A DNA stretch of 41,822 nt from Paludibacteraceae bacterium (GTDB lineage: Bacteria; Bacteroidota; Bacteroidia; Bacteroidales; Paludibacteraceae): assembly GCA_017483945.1 (NCBI GenBank), contig JAFUUE010000037.1, positions 1-41,822 of the forward strand, written 5' to 3'. Shown in pieces: positions 20,166-27,002 of this stretch. A program made the position numbers and the translations under genes. Positions within the stretch are counted from its first letter, which is position 1; every line of letters begins with the position of its first letter. A model generated the notes under the pieces. The model worked only from the letters and a program-made list of their open reading frames with translations, was not told the DNA's origin and ran no database searches.

Positions 20166-20630
20166 TTAGAATTTCAGATTATATTTCGTATATTTCACCT
20201 CGTTGTAGGGGAAAGTGAGCGTCTGTATCTGCTTCTGCTTGCGCTTCTTACCCTCGACGGCGACCATCGTCTCAACATCCACGCTGAAGGTGTCGTCATC
20301 GACGCTGATGAGTTGTCCGCGGTGTTTCTTGCCTTCGGCGTCAAGCACTTCGACATCATGTCCGAGGTTCTTGAGGTACTGGGTGCGTGTCTTGAAGGGA
20401 GCGGTCAAACTGACGCTGCCGACCTCGAGCGAGTAGTCGGCGCCGGTCTGGTCAAGCACTTCAACCAAGCGGCGGTTGAGTTCGGCACAGAAATCGACGT
20501 CCACGCCTTGGAGGCGGTCAATCTCGACGAGGATATTATCCTCCGCATCGCAAGCCAACGTGACCAGTTCGTAGTCCGTCTGGCGCAGGTAATCAGCCAC
20601 GAAGGCTTCTATTGCATGTAAATCAATCAT
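20166..20630 (-). CDS. rimP: Ribosome maturation factor RimP
   Basis: 154 residues, normal length. The N-terminal alpha/beta domain contains the conserved VDVDFCAELNRRLVEVLD and YSLEVGSVSLTAPFKT segments; the C-terminal SH3-like barrel follows (HDVEVLDAEGKKHRGQLISVDDDTF). RimP helps 30S subunit maturation. It is the first gene of rimP-nusA-infB. The start is supported by the promoter at 20755-20785 and the about 120-nt repeat-bearing leader. Confidence 0.95.
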   Translation of the reverse strand: MIDLHAIEAFVADYLRQTDYELVTLACDAEDNILVEIDRLQGVDVDFCAELNRRLVEVLDQTGADYSLEVGSVSLTAPFKTRTQYLKNLGHDVEVLDAEGKKHRGQLISVDDDTFSVDVETMVAVEGKKRKQKQIQTLTFPYNEVKYTKYNLKF

Positions 20631-20640
20631 AGTCTTTCTC

Positions 20641-20731
20641 CTACAATCCGAGGAACCCTTTTCCTATAAACCAAGGCCCTCCTTCCCATAAACAGAGGAA
20701 ACCTTTTCCTATAAACTGAGGGAACCTTTTC
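20641..20731 (-). repeat. Four tandem 22-23-bp repeats in the rimP leader
   Basis: Read on the minus strand, units lie at 20731-20709, 20708-20686, 20685-20664 and 20663-20641. Three are 23 bp and the third 22 bp. Each starts GAA(A/G)(A/G)(A/G)G, has a central TTCCTC-like block and ends T(T/G)TA(T/G)(A/G)G or similar. They lie wholly between the promoter and the rimP start codon, so they are transcribed. Confidence 0.85.
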
Positions 20732-20754
20732 GGGTCCCCTCATTCATTCAGGTG

Positions 20755-20785
20755 CAAAGGTACAACATTTTTCTGACATACGCAA
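20755..20785 (-). promoter_or_regulatory. Promoter of rimP-nusA-infB
   Basis: -7 TACCTTTG at 20762-20755, -33 TTG at 20785-20783 within CTTGCGTATGTC, spacer 20 bp. A T-rich element lies just upstream of the -33 box. Confidence 0.8.
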
Positions 20786-20815
20786 GAGTTCACCCCAAAA
20801 AAGTGCATTTTTGTT
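20781..20815. repeat. Upstream promoter element, copy 1 of a 35-bp direct repeat
   Basis: This 35-bp stretch matches 21724-21758 at 31 positions. It covers the -33 region of the rimP promoter and about 30 bp upstream, including the near-palindrome AAAAAGTGCATTTTT. Confidence 0.8.
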
Positions 20816-20841
20816 GTGATTGGGCTATGGTATGGGAAGTG

Positions 20842-20865
20842 AAAAACAGATGACAACTATGTCAT
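20842..20865 (-). terminator. Candidate intrinsic terminator of the ORF6N gene
   Basis: On the minus strand, stem ATGACA/TGTCAT (20865-20850) with a four-base loop is followed by CTGTTTTTC. It is 60 bases beyond the stop of the ORF6N gene. The stem is short and AT-rich. Confidence 0.45.
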
Positions 20866-20924
20866 TAGTTTAGCTTTTTGAGTCTCAAATTCTTCCTTTA
20901 GATCGCTTTATTTATTACAAGATA

Positions 20925-21512
20925 CTAAATCCACTCATCTTCTCCGGCATTAAAACCAATACGCCGACGTGGTTTTTCTTGCCGTTTCTGTGTCTGTAGT
21001 TCTGATAGAGCCATACTAATAGCTTCTAATTGTGCGCTGTGTGCCTCGTTGATGTCGTTTTGGTCCTTTAAGATGTCCTCAATGTATTCTTTCACATCGT
21101 TGATCTCTCGTTGCAGTTCCTGATAATTTGCAGCGGCCATTTGTGTCAGTCTCCTTAACTCAACAAACGCCCGCATAATATTGCGATTAATGTCTATGGC
21201 AGTTGGTGAGTGCAAAACTGAACTGAGCATAGCGACACCTAATTCTGTAAAAGCAAATGGCGCATACTTGAAGTTTTCGCCACGTTTGGTATTCAAGGTG
21301 CCAAATTGGCATTTTGAACGCACTTCATTCATTTCTTCGGGTGTCAGTTCTATCATGAAATCCTCACCCTCAAAGCGTTCTATATTGCGTCGAACAGCGC
21401 GTTTGAGTTGTGCTGTTTCTACTCCGTACATAGCAGCCAATTCAAAATCAAGCATTACTTTCTGATTCCGAATAGTGTATATTTTTTGCTGGATAAGGAC
21501 AATATCGTTCAT
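20925..21512 (-). CDS. ORF6N-domain (KilA-N/Bro-N related) DNA-binding protein
   Basis: 195 residues from the ATG at 21512. The N-terminal ORF6N domain (about 1-95: IVLIQQKIYTIRNQKVMLD, LAAMYGVETAQLKRAVRRN, PFAFTELGVAMLSSVL) is a DNA-binding module of phage origin also found in many Bacteroidota genomes. A predicted coiled coil follows (about 110-170, YQELQREINDVKEYIEDILK) and a basic tail. The frame is open to 21569, but that extension is encoded by three 9-bp repeats and reads KYNKYNKYNK, so the inner start is preferred. Base composition is clearly lower in GC than the neighbours, suggesting transfer. The gene contains a 22-bp sequence that is repeated in its own leader. Confidence 0.85.
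   Translation of the reverse strand: MNDIVLIQQKIYTIRNQKVMLDFELAAMYGVETAQLKRAVRRNIERFEGEDFMIELTPEEMNEVRSKCQFGTLNTKRGENFKYAPFAFTELGVAMLSSVLHSPTAIDINRNIMRAFVELRRLTQMAAANYQELQREINDVKEYIEDILKDQNDINEAHSAQLEAISMALSELQTQKRQEKPRRRIGFNAGEDEWI
21297..21318. repeat. 22-bp direct repeat with palindrome, coding copy
   Basis: Contains the 13-bp palindrome TGCCAAATTGGCA (21299-21311) inside the ORF6N coding region. It matches the leader copy at 21554-21575 with one difference. Confidence 0.8.
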
Positions 21513-21518
21513 CTTTTT

Positions 21519-21545
21519 GTTGTATTTGTTGTATTTGTTGTATTT
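21519..21545. repeat. Three 9-bp repeats before the ORF6N start
   Basis: GTTGTATTT three times perfectly (21519-21527, 21528-21536, 21537-21545), ending seven bases from the ATG complement. Being 9 bp, copy changes would keep the upstream frame open. Confidence 0.85.
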
Positions 21546-21553
21546 ATGTTCAT

Positions 21554-21575
21554 GGTGCCAAATTGGCATCTTGAA
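21554..21575. repeat. 22-bp direct repeat with palindrome, leader copy
   Basis: Contains the palindrome TGCCAAATTGGCA at 21556-21568, about 45 bases before the start codon and downstream of the promoter, where a bound protein could block transcription. Confidence 0.75.
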
Positions 21576-21653
21576 TAAATTTCTCCTTATTTAACGTCTC
21601 GGAGAGGGGACGGCTATTTATGTTTTTAATATGTACCGCCATAATGCCCTGCC

Positions 21654-21667
21654 TTGCTTGCAAGCAA
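21654..21667. promoter_or_regulatory. Perfect 14-bp palindrome in the ORF6N leader
   Basis: TTGCTTGCAAGCAA lies about 30 bases after the -7 box of the ORF6N promoter and could be an operator. No binding protein is known from the sequence. Confidence 0.4.
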
Positions 21668-21697
21668 ATAGTCCCGCGACGTTCAATAAACCCGTTA

Positions 21698-21728
21698 CAA
21701 AATTACCCATAATTTTCGATATGCGCAA
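21698..21728 (-). promoter_or_regulatory. Promoter of the ORF6N gene
   Basis: -7 TAATTTTG at 21705-21698 and -33 TTG at 21728-21726 within CTTGCGCATATC, spacer 20 bp. The predicted leader is about 180 nt and holds two palindromic sites. Confidence 0.7.
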
Positions 21729-21758
21729 GAGTTCGGGTCAAAAAAGTGCATTTTTGTT
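21724..21758. repeat. Upstream promoter element, copy 2 of a 35-bp direct repeat
   Basis: Matches 20781-20815 at 31 of 35 positions. The two copies occupy the same place relative to the -33 box of two different promoters. Confidence 0.8.
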
Positions 21759-21820
21759 CTTTCTTCGCCGCTGAATCGCCACTGCGCGGGTCCGTGGAGA
21801 CAGGTTTTTGCTCGCTGTAT

Positions 21821-21922
21821 AACCTACTAATCACCTACTAATAACCTACTAATTACCTACTAATGATAGCCATTAGTTGGTGGGGGGGTCTCTTTGCGAC
21901 GATTCGTGGGCGAGCCGCCCGC
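21821..21922. repeat. 11-bp array followed by an inverted composite-repeat hairpin
   Basis: NACCTACTAAT occurs four times in register at 21821-21831, 21832-21842, 21843-21853 and 21854-21864. At 21906-21922 lies hairpin HP1 of the composite repeat in reverse orientation, with one changed base in one arm (GTGGGC). No gene was found between 21760 and 22020. Confidence 0.8.
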
Positions 21923-22020
21923 GTCCCCCGGAGATTTTAGGGTTGAAAGCATGACACACGCCCCATACCCCATTCTAAGTTAAAGGGGAAATCAATGAGC
22001 GGTGAGAGTATGAGAAATAG

Positions 22021-22051
22021 CAGCGGGTGCACCGCAATGGTGCACCCGCTG
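22021..22051. terminator. Strong 13-bp hairpin downstream of the secreted-protein gene
   Basis: CAGCGGGTGCACC (22021-22033) pairs perfectly with 22039-22051 around loop GCAAT. It is 47 bases past the stop at 22098 on the minus strand. The minus-strand sequence after it (CTATTTCTC) is only weakly T-rich, so it may act as a terminator or protect the mRNA end. Confidence 0.6.
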
Positions 22052-22097
22052 TAGGTAGTCAAACAGACCGGTTACTTGAGCCAGATCAACTTATGAC

Positions 22098-23405
22098 TTA
22101 GTGCAAGATAGCGCCTTGTGCATTGTACTGCAGGTCGTTAGCGCGGATGATGAGTTGTCCGTTCTGTATGAACTTAGCAGCCTTGGCAGCAGCGTTCACG
22201 TCTTCGATTCCTTCGGGAGCTGCACTGCCGGTGGACATTGAGAACTCATATGCCACACCATTGGTAGCAAGGAGGGTTCCGTGGGCGATGATTGCATTGC
22301 CATCGGCGCTGAGTTCCACGACAAAGTTCGCACTCACGATACCATAGGCTGCGCCATCTACCAAGATAGCGGTATACTCGGGATCAAGGTTCTTCTCTGT
22401 ATAGCTACCACCGATAGCGAGGTCAACAATCATGAGCGAGATACCGGTCAGGCTATCAGTCGAGTAGCCCATTATCTGATACTCTCCATAGCTATCGCGA
22501 TAGTCGCCGAGATTTGCGTCATAGATAGCATTCAGTTGCTCTGTACGCTCTGCAACAGGCTCATAATAAGCCATATGGAGTTCATAGAGACGTGCATCCT
22601 TGCCCAGCAGACTCACAAAGATACTATCGCCACCCGTGATAGCCTGTACCAACACCTCCATGGTATAGAAGCCTACAGAAGTAGTATCCGTTCCGTTGAT
22701 ATGGTAGAGACCTGTATATTGCTTGTCAATATCGGCTATCGAATATTGCCCCTGTAGGTCGCCATCCTCGAAGATATCCACAAAGAATATATATTCGCCC
22801 GCCTTCTCTGCTGCGATATAATAGTCTCCGGTGGTAGCATAGTAATATCTAACCACGGGTTCATCAAAGGTAACAACCACTGTTTCAGTAGCCTCAGGGA
22901 GAACGAAGGAGAGCTGTAGGTGGTACACATGACCTTCTTCGTCATACACCCATGCATCAATGCTATCGCCTTGAGCTGTCTGTGCGACCTCAGCAGAAAT
23001 CAGTTCGGCAGAGAAATAGGCCTGAGGATCGTTGGAAGGATTGAGGTAAACGCTGATATCTTCGGCATCTGCTTCGGTGAATGAGCCATAGACATCACCA
23101 TAAAAATAAATTTCCACATCCAGCGCACCGTCAGAAGCGGCAGCGACATTAAAAGAGAACCGGCCGTCTGAAGTGGCCTCAATTTGGAGGTTAGTAGCCA
23201 CTATGTCAATAGTGTCCAAAAAGGCCACTTCGGCGTGACGTACGGGAGCTTTCTTGATAGCAGCCACGTGTGCTTTGGCCTCAGCCTTGGAGATTTGCTG
23301 TGCGGACAGTAATTTAGCATCCAACTGTCCCAAAGAACGTTGTGGAAGCGCCATGGCAGATACGGCTACCAGCGCTACAACCAATAAAGAGTAGAATTTC
23401 CTCAT
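22098..23405 (-). CDS. Secreted protein with repeated beta domains and a Bacteroidales-type C-terminal tail
   Basis: 435 residues. Signal peptide MRKFYSLLVVALVAVSAMA. The body has about three similar modules, each a series of strands: 'DGRFSFNV...FTEADAEDISVYLN...YHLQLSF', 'TGDYYIAAEKAGEYIFFVDI...SIFVSLLGKDARLYELHM' and 'YGEYQIMGYSTDSLTGISLM...SADGNAIIAHGTLLATNGVAYEFSM'. The last 25 residues (KFIQNGQLIIRANDLQYNAQG...) resemble a short tail (K-x-x-x-NGQ-x-x-I-x-x-x-x-x-x-YNAxG) I recall on many exported Bacteroidales proteins; it may be a sorting signal. Rich in Asp/Glu and lower in GC than neighbours. No function can be given. Confidence 0.75.
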   Translation of the reverse strand: MRKFYSLLVVALVAVSAMALPQRSLGQLDAKLLSAQQISKAEAKAHVAAIKKAPVRHAEVAFLDTIDIVATNLQIEATSDGRFSFNVAAASDGALDVEIYFYGDVYGSFTEADAEDISVYLNPSNDPQAYFSAELISAEVAQTAQGDSIDAWVYDEEGHVYHLQLSFVLPEATETVVVTFDEPVVRYYYATTGDYYIAAEKAGEYIFFVDIFEDGDLQGQYSIADIDKQYTGLYHINGTDTTSVGFYTMEVLVQAITGGDSIFVSLLGKDARLYELHMAYYEPVAERTEQLNAIYDANLGDYRDSYGEYQIMGYSTDSLTGISLMIVDLAIGGSYTEKNLDPEYTAILVDGAAYGIVSANFVVELSADGNAIIAHGTLLATNGVAYEFSMSTGSAAPEGIEDVNAAAKAAKFIQNGQLIIRANDLQYNAQGAILH

Positions 23406-23470
23406 AATGTTTAATTTGTTTAATTTGATATGAATAGTTAACTATATTGCGTAATTGCGCAAAGGAGATG

Positions 23471-23501
23471 CAAAGGTACAACAATTATTTGATTTATGCA
23501 A
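23471..23501 (-). promoter_or_regulatory. Promoter of the secreted-protein gene
   Basis: -7 TACCTTTG at 23478-23471, -33 TTG at 23501-23499 within CTTGCATAAATC, spacer 20 bp, with a T-tract upstream. About 60-nt leader. Confidence 0.75.
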
Positions 23502-23570
23502 GACAAAGGGCAAAAAAAACGTCATTTTGTCGTTTTTTCCACCCTTTTGCAAGCAATTCGCATCTTCCCA

Positions 23571-24155
23571 TCACCGAAAACCCGCCAATTTGTGCGTCTG
23601 CAGAGAGAGCCTCCAATGGGGATGGGCACGGATATAATCCACCGTTCGTGCAATGCTGTCCCGAGTCCGCTCGGCATCGGCATACCCACACGGCTGCAGC
23701 CAATGATGACGCGCGTCTATCACCTTATATATAGCCTCCACGTCCTGCCCCGTATAGACGACCTTCAGTTCGTCGGCACGGTCTATCCGCAGCGCCGCGC
23801 CCTCCTTGGGCGAACAGGTCACCCAGTCGATACCCGCCGGCAACGGACGGGTGCCGTTCGTCTCAATAGCCACCTCGAACCCTGCCCGGTGCAGGCTGTC
23901 CGTCAGCGCCTCGTCCACCTGCAGGCTCGGTTCGCCGCCCGTCAGCACCACCAACATACCTGCCGCCTGCGGCACCAAAGTGCAGGCCGCGGCCACTATC
24001 TCCGCCGACGTCATCTCCTTGTACTGAGCAAAATCCGTGTCGCAGAACGCACAACGCAGGTTGCATCCGCTCATGCGAACGAACACCGCCGCGCGCCCCG
24101 TATAGAACCCCTCGCCCTGCAGCGAGTAGAACATCTCATTGACCCGGTACGTCAT
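23571..24155 (-). CDS. queE: 7-carboxy-7-deazaguanine synthase QueE
   Basis: Radical-SAM enzyme that turns 6-carboxy-tetrahydropterin into 7-carboxy-7-deazaguanine, third step to preQ0/queuosine. From ATG 24155 it has 194 residues: substrate segment RVNEMFYSLQGEG, the CxxxCxxC cluster motif CNLRCAFC (31-38), LTGGEPSLQ and ETNGTRPLP. Homologues begin close to the RVNEMF segment, so 24155 is preferred; an ATG at 24173 would add six residues and overlap queD by 11 bases. It is the last gene of queF-queC-queD-queE. Confidence 0.95.
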   Translation of the reverse strand: MTYRVNEMFYSLQGEGFYTGRAAVFVRMSGCNLRCAFCDTDFAQYKEMTSAEIVAAACTLVPQAAGMLVVLTGGEPSLQVDEALTDSLHRAGFEVAIETNGTRPLPAGIDWVTCSPKEGAALRIDRADELKVVYTGQDVEAIYKVIDARHHWLQPCGYADAERTRDSIARTVDYIRAHPHWRLSLQTHKLAGFR

Positions 24156-24162
24156 AGCCCGT

Positions 24163-24522
24163 TCAGCGCTCATAGATAGCGATATTGCCCTCCGACTCCT
24201 GCACGCTGACCTTGTAGCAGTTGGTCACGTGGTCGCATATCCACCGCGCGATATTCTCCGCGCTGGGATTGATATAACCAGCCTCGCCGGGCGCGATGCC
24301 GGGGTTGAGCACGTCGTTGATATACTGGTGGTCGAACGTGTCCTTGACGATACGCTTGATATGCGTGAAGTCAGTGACCATGCCGTCGGCGTTCAGTTCC
24401 TCGGCCTTGCAATAGACGACGATAATCCAGTTATGCCCATGCAGCGCCTCGCACTTGCTCTCGTAACTCAGGTGCAGGTTATGCGCCGCCGATATCTCTA
24501 TGCGTTTCTCTACGTAATACAT
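24163..24522 (-). CDS. queD: 6-carboxy-5,6,7,8-tetrahydropterin synthase QueD
   Basis: 119 residues, a PTPS-fold enzyme converting dihydroneopterin triphosphate to 6-carboxy-tetrahydropterin. Zinc ligands His14, His28 and His30 (AAHNLH, LHGHNW) and catalytic Cys24 (ESKCEALHGH) are present, with a closing QESEGNIAIYE. It is one base from queC. Confidence 0.95.
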   Translation of the reverse strand: MYYVEKRIEISAAHNLHLSYESKCEALHGHNWIIVVYCKAEELNADGMVTDFTHIKRIVKDTFDHQYINDVLNPGIAPGEAGYINPSAENIARWICDHVTNCYKVSVQESEGNIAIYER

Positions 24523-24523
24523 G

Positions 24524-25177
24524 TCAGTCCTCGTAAATAGTTGTGTCTGTGATGCCTGCCTCGCGCAGCGCCTCGCGTCGCTCGACGCACGTGCCGCACT
24601 TGCCGCAGTGGTGTTCGCCGCCTTTGTAGCAGCTCCATGTCCGGCTGTAGTCGATACCCAACGACACCCCGCGCCGTGCTATATCCGCCTTCGTCAGGTG
24701 GGTATAAGGGGTGAGCAACGACACTCCGTTGTACGTCCCAGCCTGCATCGTCTTATCCATCGCCGCCACAAACTCGGGACGGCAGTCGGGGTAGATACTA
24801 TGGTCGCCCGAATGATTAGCCAGCATCACATACTGCAGCCCCATGTCCTCCGCCACACCCGTGGCCACCGCCAGCATGATACCGTTCCGGAACGGCACCA
24901 CCGTGCTGCGCATGTTAGCCTCCGCATAACTGCCCTCCGGCACGGCCTCACTGCCCGCCAGAAGCGACGAGTGCAGGTACTGTTTGATGAAGTCCAGTCG
25001 GATGATACGATGCGGGATACCCAACCGTCCGCAATGCTCCGCGGCAAAGGCTAACTCCCTGTCATTGTGATTGCTGCCATAGTGGAACGACAGCGCCAGC
25101 GCAATACGCTCACGATACTCATACAGCATCGTCGTCGAGTCCAGTCCGCCCGACAGCACTAAGATTGCGTCCTTCAT
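24524..25177 (-). CDS. queC: 7-cyano-7-deazaguanine (preQ0) synthase QueC
   Basis: 217 residues. ATP-pyrophosphatase P-loop SGGLDSTT (9-16) activates the carboxyl group of 7-carboxy-7-deazaguanine for nitrile formation. The C-terminal zinc-binding cysteines are all present ([15 protein letters not shown]). [17 protein letters not shown] is typical of the family. Its ATG overlaps the queF stop in an ATGA. Confidence 0.97.
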   Translation of the reverse strand: MKDAILVLSGGLDSTTMLYEYRERIALALSFHYGSNHNDRELAFAAEHCGRLGIPHRIIRLDFIKQYLHSSLLAGSEAVPEGSYAEANMRSTVVPFRNGIMLAVATGVAEDMGLQYVMLANHSGDHSIYPDCRPEFVAAMDKTMQAGTYNGVSLLTPYTHLTKADIARRGVSLGIDYSRTWSCYKGGEHHCGKCGTCVERREALREAGITDTTIYED

Positions 25178-25641
25178 CGCCGTGCCATTTGTGCCAACAT
25201 ACGGGCATGAACCATCTCCTCATGTGCCTCGTCGCCCATGTTGGCGAAAGGCACAATGCTGATACCGCCGCGCGGGTTAAAATCACCCTGCACCTCGATA
25301 TAGCGCGGCTCCATCAGCCGATACAGGTCCTTCATGATGATATTCACGCAATCCTCGTGAAAATCACCATGGTTACGGAACGAGAACAAGTACAGCTTCA
25401 GCGACTTGCTCTCCACCATCCGCTCGCGCGGGATATAACGGATGATGATGTGCCCGAAGTCCGGCTGACCCGTCTTCGGACAAAGGGTGGTAAACTCCGG
25501 GCAATCCAACGTCACGAGGTACTCGTGCTCTGGATGCTTGTTCACAAAGGTCTCCAATAAACGGGGATCATAATCGGTGGGATACTGCGTATGCTGGTTC
25601 CCAAGCAGGGTCACACCCTGCAATTCAGTGTCTGTTCGCAT
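25174..25641 (-). CDS. queF: NADPH-dependent preQ0 reductase QueF
   Basis: 155 residues from ATG 25641, the short unimodular (YkvM-type) class. Catalytic Cys54 in [12 protein letters not shown], Asp61, and the QueF motif ESKSLKLY (77-84) that binds NADPH are visible. It reduces the nitrile of preQ0 to preQ1 before insertion into tRNA. An in-frame ATG at 25671 would add ten residues with no family similarity. tgt and queA/queG are not in the window. Confidence 0.95.
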   Translation of the reverse strand: MRTDTELQGVTLLGNQHTQYPTDYDPRLLETFVNKHPEHEYLVTLDCPEFTTLCPKTGQPDFGHIIIRYIPRERMVESKSLKLYLFSFRNHGDFHEDCVNIIMKDLYRLMEPRYIEVQGDFNPRGGISIVPFANMGDEAHEEMVHARMLAQMARR

Positions 25642-25660
25642 GTCTGTTTTCAGTATTTTA

Positions 25661-25678
25661 CGTCCCCTCACGAGGACG
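25661..25678 (-). other. Hairpin with GTGA loop before queF
   Basis: On the minus strand CGTCCTC-GTGA-GGGGACG forms a seven-pair stem (one T-G pair) with a GNRA-type loop, 20 bases before the queF start. It does not match a preQ1 riboswitch consensus that I know. Confidence 0.35.
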
Positions 25679-25714
25679 GGTTACGGGGTGGAAAAACAAT
25701 AGCACCCCTGTCTA

Positions 25715-27001
25715 TTATGCTTTCTTTTGTTTGGCTACCGATGCCGCAGCCTTGGCCTCCAGCGCCGTTATCTCACGCTGTATCGACTGCGGGATGGCCT
25801 CTCCGTCGCGCAACACGCACTCGTGGCACTTCATCTCGCGCGAGTACATACGACCCACGCAGTAGTTCGAACGCGTGCAACCGGCGTGGTAATGCGGGTT
25901 CTTCTCCACATGATGCACGAACTCCGGGTCTTTTATCAGCACGTGCGCCAGTTGGAACAACTCGAAGCCCTCCTGCATAATCTGCTCGCAGTTATCACCC
26001 GACTGCACACCGCCCACGTATATCAGCGGCACATCCTGTATCTCCTGCTGGAAGCGCTTCGCCTGCTCCATGAAGTACAACTCACGGAACGGCTGCGTCG
26101 GCATCATGATCGGACCCACGCCCGGCAGGTGCAACGCCGCCTTCAGCCACCACAACGAACGCATCGGCATGTAATGCGCCAGCGTACGCACAGGCATCGC
26201 TCCGCCCAATATGGTCATCGGCGAACGGCTCACCGTGCCGCCGGACAGCACGATACCATGTACTTTATGCTTCGCTATCTCCTCCGCGATGCGGATACCT
26301 TCCTCGATATCCGAACCGTGCCAGCAGTCGTCCCACATATTCGTCTTCACCACCACCGCCATGTCGTCCTTCGCATGACGCATCACCTCGTCCAGCACCT
26401 CGTTCAGGAAACGCACACGGTTCTCGAACGAACCGCCGTACTCGTCGTGACGATGGTTGGTGCGCGGGCTGATGAACTGCGAAATCAGGTACGCATGACC
26501 CGCGTGTATCTCCACGCAGTCAAAGCCCGCCTCGCGGCAGAAGTCAACCGCCTCGCCGAACTTACGCGTCAACTCATGTATCTCCTCACGCTTCAGCGCG
26601 CGGTGCAACGTCGGGCTGTACAGGTTGAATCCGTACGACGCGCTCACCGGCATGCAGTGGCATGTGCTGTAGTGCGTCATGTTGCCGCAGTGACCCAACT
26701 GGATACTCGCTTTCGCACCCGCCGCATGCACCGCAGCCGTCAGTTTCTTCAACCCCGGCAACGCCTCCTCGCGCACATACAACTGACCGTCGAAGCTCAC
26801 ACCGCTCAGGTCCACTGCACAATACGCCACAGTCGTCATGCCCACTCCGCCGCGGGCTACACTCACATGGTAGTCCTCCAGCATCTGAGACGGCACATTG
26901 CCCGTACACATATTCTCAAACGCAGCCGAACGGATAAAACGGTTGCGCAACACAATCGGCCCTAACTGATAGGGCGTAAATAACTTACTCTTCTCTGCCA
27001 T
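25715..27001 (-). CDS. Old Yellow Enzyme-family NADH:flavin oxidoreductase, candidate steroid/bile-acid 5-beta-reductase
   Basis: 428 residues. An FMN-binding TIM barrel of the Old Yellow Enzyme class is clear: LFTPYQLGPIVLRNRF near the start, IQLGHCG, the substrate/FMN segment EIHAGHAYLISQFISPRTN followed by DEYGGSFENRVRF, and the FMN-phosphate loop near IYVGGVQS. The C-terminal part has Cys at CTRSNYC and CHEC, reminiscent of the 4Fe-4S site of 2,4-dienoyl-CoA reductase/BaiH-like members, but no long FAD/NADH-binding domain follows. One base separates it from the steroid 5-alpha-reductase-like gene, which suggests a joint role on 3-oxo-delta4 steroids. Exact substrate is inference. Confidence 0.85.
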   Translation of the reverse strand: MAEKSKLFTPYQLGPIVLRNRFIRSAAFENMCTGNVPSQMLEDYHVSVARGGVGMTTVAYCAVDLSGVSFDGQLYVREEALPGLKKLTAAVHAAGAKASIQLGHCGNMTHYSTCHCMPVSASYGFNLYSPTLHRALKREEIHELTRKFGEAVDFCREAGFDCVEIHAGHAYLISQFISPRTNHRHDEYGGSFENRVRFLNEVLDEVMRHAKDDMAVVVKTNMWDDCWHGSDIEEGIRIAEEIAKHKVHGIVLSGGTVSRSPMTILGGAMPVRTLAHYMPMRSLWWLKAALHLPGVGPIMMPTQPFRELYFMEQAKRFQQEIQDVPLIYVGGVQSGDNCEQIMQEGFELFQLAHVLIKDPEFVHHVEKNPHYHAGCTRSNYCVGRMYSREMKCHECVLRDGEAIPQSIQREITALEAKAAASVAKQKKA

Positions 27002-27002
27002 A

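Noticed and set aside
20641-20731. CRISPR array
   Set aside because: Units adjoin without spacers and no cas genes are present.
21297-21575. Template/variable repeat pair of a diversity-generating retroelement
   Set aside because: The repeat is only 22 bp, differs at one non-adenine-biased site, and no reverse transcriptase is near.
20781-21758. Insertion sequence bounded by the 35-bp repeats
   Set aside because: No transposase and no terminal inverted repeats; the ORF6N protein is not a transposase.
25661-25714. preQ1 riboswitch in front of queF
   Set aside because: The A-rich pseudoknot tail and loop sequences of the known preQ1 classes are not present.
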